A stretch of DNA of 5,946 nucleotides, from the NCBI GenBank assembly GCA_017445685.1, contig JAFSTS010000260.1:1-5946 (forward strand), read 5' to 3'. This DNA is from Clostridia bacterium (GTDB taxonomy: Bacteria; Bacillota_A; Clostridia; Oscillospirales; Acutalibacteraceae). Under the pieces are notes generated by a model. The model was not told the origin of the DNA. It worked only from the letters and a program-made list of their open reading frames with translations, and made no database searches. The position numbers were made by a program, and so were the translations under genes. How positions within the stretch are numbered: the stretch's first letter is position 1; each line of letters starts with the position of its first letter. Positions 4,269 to 5,946 of this stretch are shown in pieces.

Positions 4269-5567
4269 ATGATATGTGAAAATTTGTCTGTGAACGAAAG
4301 AGGTCATCTTCTTTTTGCCGGTCAGGACACGGTGGAGCTTGCAAAAAAGTATAAAACTCCGCTTTATCTTATCGACGAAGACAGGATCAGAAAAAACTGC
4401 CGAACATATATCAATGCTTTCAAAAAGTATTTTTCAAACGGAAGTTATCCTATTTACGCAGGAAAAGCAAACTGCTTTAAAAGGATATACGAAATAATCA
4501 ATGAAGAGGGCATGGGATGCGATGTAGTGTCGCTTGGCGAAATGTATACTGCCATAAAAGCCGGCTTTCCGCTTGAAAAAGCATTTTTTCATTCGAACAG
4601 TAAGACTGACGAAGATATAGAGTTTGCAATTGAACACAAGATCGGACATTTTGTCGTAGACAGCAAAGAAGAGCTTCTTGCTATAGATTCCATTGCAGGA
4701 AAACATTCTGTTAAGCAGAATATTCTCATTCGTGTAACACCGGGCATTGACCCTCACACATACGAGGCGATCAACACAGGAAAAGTCGATTCGAAATTCG
4801 GCTTTGCCATTCAGACAGGACAGGCTCAGGAGATAACGGGGATTGCGCTTTCGTGCAAAAATATTGTGCTTGACGGGTTTCACTGCCATGTAGGATCGCT
4901 TGTTTTTGATTCCGATACATTCATTCGTTCAGCCGATATCATGCTTGAATTTATCCGCGATATGAAAGAAAAATATTCATTCACTGCTTCAATTCTCAAC
5001 CTCGGCGGCGGCTACGGAGTAAGATACACTGACAACGATCCGTTTATCGACATCGACAAAAACATCAGCCTTGTTTCCGAAAAGATCAATGAGATGTGCA
5101 AAAAGTACAGTATTGATCTGCCGAAGATCGTCATGGAACCCGGCAGAAGCATCGTTGCAGACGCAGGACTGACTCTGTACACGGTTGGCTCTATCAAGAA
5201 GATCCCGGAATACAAAAACTACGTTTCCATCGACGGCGGTATGACCGACAATCCGAGATATGCGCTTTACGGCTCAAGATATACAGTCTATGCCGCAAAC
5301 AGAATGAATGAGGAAAAAGATTTCTGCGCGTCCGTCGTCGGCAGATGCTGTGAAAGCGGCGACATCATTCAGGAAAACGTCTCTCTGCCGTCGGGCGTAA
5401 AGAGGGGAGACATCATTGCAGTTCTGACAACGGGAGCTTACAACTACTCCATGGCTTCGAATTACAATCGTTTGCCAAAGCCTCCTATTGTCGCTCTTTC
5501 AAACGGCGAAAGCAGGGTTGTTGTAAAGCGTGAGACGCTTGACGACATCATCAGAAACGATGTGTAA
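4269..5567 (+). CDS. lysA: Diaminopimelate decarboxylase
   Basis: This 432-residue PLP enzyme, fold type III (alanine racemase-like), makes L-lysine from meso-diaminopimelate in the last step of the pathway. The N-terminal barrel carries YAGKAN (63-68) with the PLP-binding Lys66. HCHVGS (205-210) stacks on the cofactor and GGGYG (246-250) binds its phosphate, followed by EPGR (290-293). The C-terminal sheet domain has IDGGMTDNPR (321-330), the substrate-specifying CESGD (361-365) with Cys361 acting across the dimer, and TGAYNYSMASNYN (388-400). The usual HIGSQ reads HVGSL here, a mild variation outside the catalytic residues. The gene stands alone between its own promoter and terminator. No lysine riboswitch fits the roughly 94-nt leader. 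Related decarboxylases (NspC, ornithine/arginine) are unlikely given the MTDNPR, CESGD and TGAYNYS motifs. Confidence 0.95.
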   Translation: MICENLSVNERGHLLFAGQDTVELAKKYKTPLYLIDEDRIRKNCRTYINAFKKYFSNGSYPIYAGKANCFKRIYEIINEEGMGCDVVSLGEMYTAIKAGFPLEKAFFHSNSKTDEDIEFAIEHKIGHFVVDSKEELLAIDSIAGKHSVKQNILIRVTPGIDPHTYEAINTGKVDSKFGFAIQTGQAQEITGIALSCKNIVLDGFHCHVGSLVFDSDTFIRSADIMLEFIRDMKEKYSFTASILNLGGGYGVRYTDNDPFIDIDKNISLVSEKINEMCKKYSIDLPKIVMEPGRSIVADAGLTLYTVGSIKKIPEYKNYVSIDGGMTDNPRYALYGSRYTVYAANRMNEEKDFCASVVGRCCESGDIIQENVSLPSGVKRGDIIAVLTTGAYNYSMASNYNRLPKPPIVALSNGESRVVVKRETLDDIIRNDV

Positions 5568-5584
5568 TATTATAATGTTAAAAA

Positions 5585-5611
5585 AATGCGTCGGTCAAGA
5601 TCCGGCGCATT
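5585..5611 (+). terminator. lysA terminator
   Basis: AATGCGTCGG (5585-5594) pairs with CCGGCGCATT (5602-5611), 10 bp with one G-U pair and a 7-nt loop. A modest T-containing tract (ATTAGTTGT) follows. It starts 17 nt after the lysA stop and insulates it from rpsL. Confidence 0.75.
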
Positions 5612-5647
5612 ATTAGTTGTAAAGAAAAAAATTCAAAAATTTTTCAT

Positions 5648-5671
5648 CTTGTCAAAAAAACTATTGACAAG
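5648..5671. repeat. 8-bp inverted repeat overlapping the rpsL -35 box
   Basis: CTTGTCAA (5648-5655) and TTGACAAG (5664-5671) are exact reverse complements spaced by 8 bp, and the right arm contains the -35 hexamer. The spacing would suit a dimeric regulator, but chance duplication of the -35 motif is also possible. Confidence 0.45.
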
Positions 5672-5692
5672 ACCATTCGCGTTTGGTATAAT
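5664..5692 (+). promoter_or_regulatory. Strong consensus promoter of rpsL
   Basis: TTGACA (5664-5669), a 17-bp spacer, and TATAAT (5687-5692) preceded by TGG (5684-5686) give a full consensus with an extended -10. Transcription should start near 5699. Such strength suits a ribosomal protein operon. Confidence 0.92.
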
Positions 5693-5699
5693 GTTTCAG

Positions 5700-5727
5700 T
5701 ATTTAAATGTGTAAGTATGTTTAAATA
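5700..5727 (+). repeat. AT-rich stem-loop at the 5' end of the rpsL mRNA
   Basis: TATTTAAA (5700-5707) and TTTAAATA (5720-5727) are exact complements around a 12-nt loop. The stem would begin almost at the predicted +1 and end 11 nt before the SD. It is weak thermodynamically but could affect mRNA stability or initiation. Confidence 0.45.
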
Positions 5728-5738
5728 TAGTTTTAATG

Positions 5739-5745
5739 AAAGGAG
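5739..5745 (+). promoter_or_regulatory. SD fixing the TTG start of rpsL
   Basis: AAAGGAG at 5739-5745 lies 10 nt before TTG 5756, a slightly long spacing. The ATG at 5746 is followed by a stop after one codon, so it cannot be the start. The protein from TTG begins exactly where uS12 should. Confidence 0.8.
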
Positions 5746-5755
5746 ATGCTATAGT

Positions 5756-5946
5756 TTGCCTACCTTTAACCAGCTTGTTCGTAACGGTAGAGAAACTCAG
5801 GAGAAGAAGGCGAAAGCCCCTGCTTTGCTCAAAGGACTTAATTCCAAGAAAAACGTTATGACAGATAACGATTCTCCCCAGAAGCGCGGTGTATGTACTG
5901 CTGTTAAAACAGCTACTCCGAAGAAGCCGAATTCGGCGCTTCGTAA
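5756..5946 (+). CDS. rpsL: 30S ribosomal protein uS12 (5' part)
   Basis: The window holds the first 63 codons plus two bases. uS12 sits at the decoding centre of the 30S subunit and monitors codon-anticodon pairing. The start [12 protein letters not shown], the PQKRGVCT segment (41-48) and [10 protein letters not shown] (54-63) are diagnostic. The stretch between NQLVR and PQKRG has the length seen in Firmicutes, about 13 residues longer than in E. coli. The streptomycin-site lysine (E. coli Lys42) corresponds to Lys56 and is unchanged, so no resistance substitution is seen there. The usual CTRV reads CTAV. Translation begins at TTG. By family knowledge rpsL normally leads rpsG, fusA and tuf in the str operon, but those lie outside the window. 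Confidence 0.96.
   Translation, partial: MPTFNQLVRNGRETQEKKAKAPALLKGLNSKKNVMTDNDSPQKRGVCTAVKTATPKKPNSALR

Noticed and set aside
4434..4889. 151-codon minus-strand open frame opposite lysA
   Set aside because: It is antisense to conserved lysA motifs and has no SD or recognisable domain.
5536..5577. TTGACG and TATAAT near the lysA stop as a promoter
   Set aside because: The spacing is about 26 bp, far too long, and a better promoter lies just before rpsL.

Overview
The window looks like chromosomal DNA of a low-to-medium GC Gram-positive anaerobe of the class Clostridia, probably the Ruminococcaceae/Oscillospiraceae. The basis is AGGAGG-type ribosome binding sites, near-consensus sigma-A promoters, a Firmicutes-type uS12 with the longer N-terminal segment, and a DUF4430-type lipoprotein next to a secreted PQQ-like propeller. 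The lineage is inferred from sequence style, not from a database match.

Left third (about 1-2507): a plus-strand run of cell-envelope genes. The 3' end of an exported-type protein is followed 17 nt later by a secreted beta-propeller protein (start corrected to 208). That gene overlaps by 49 nt a lipoprotein with a Thr/Lys/Gln-rich stalk and a C-terminal DUF4430 domain. Next comes a 42-codon GTG-started gene (2379-2507) for a tiny protein with one hydrophobic segment and seven cysteines in a near-symmetric array. The first two proteins both end in a Pro-containing linker plus a hydrophobic/amphipathic helix and have no LPXTG anchor, so this set probably works at the outer face of the membrane.

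Middle (2508-3052): no convincing gene. It holds two tandem hairpins, an AT-rich stretch with a perfect 12-bp inverted repeat, a composite palindromic element of about 200 bp that resembles an interspersed intergenic repeat, and a bidirectional-type terminator.

Right half: dusB (tRNA-dihydrouridine synthase, minus strand) and lysA (diaminopimelate decarboxylase, plus strand) diverge from a compact intergenic region whose two -35 boxes lie only 12 bp apart. lysA ends in a hairpin terminator. A strong promoter (consensus -35, 17-bp spacer, extended consensus -10) then drives rpsL, which starts at a TTG codon and runs off the window, probably as the first gene of a ribosomal str-type operon. dusB, lysA and rpsL are ordinary housekeeping genes. 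The less familiar material is the envelope cluster, the cysteine-rich miniprotein and the intergenic repeats.
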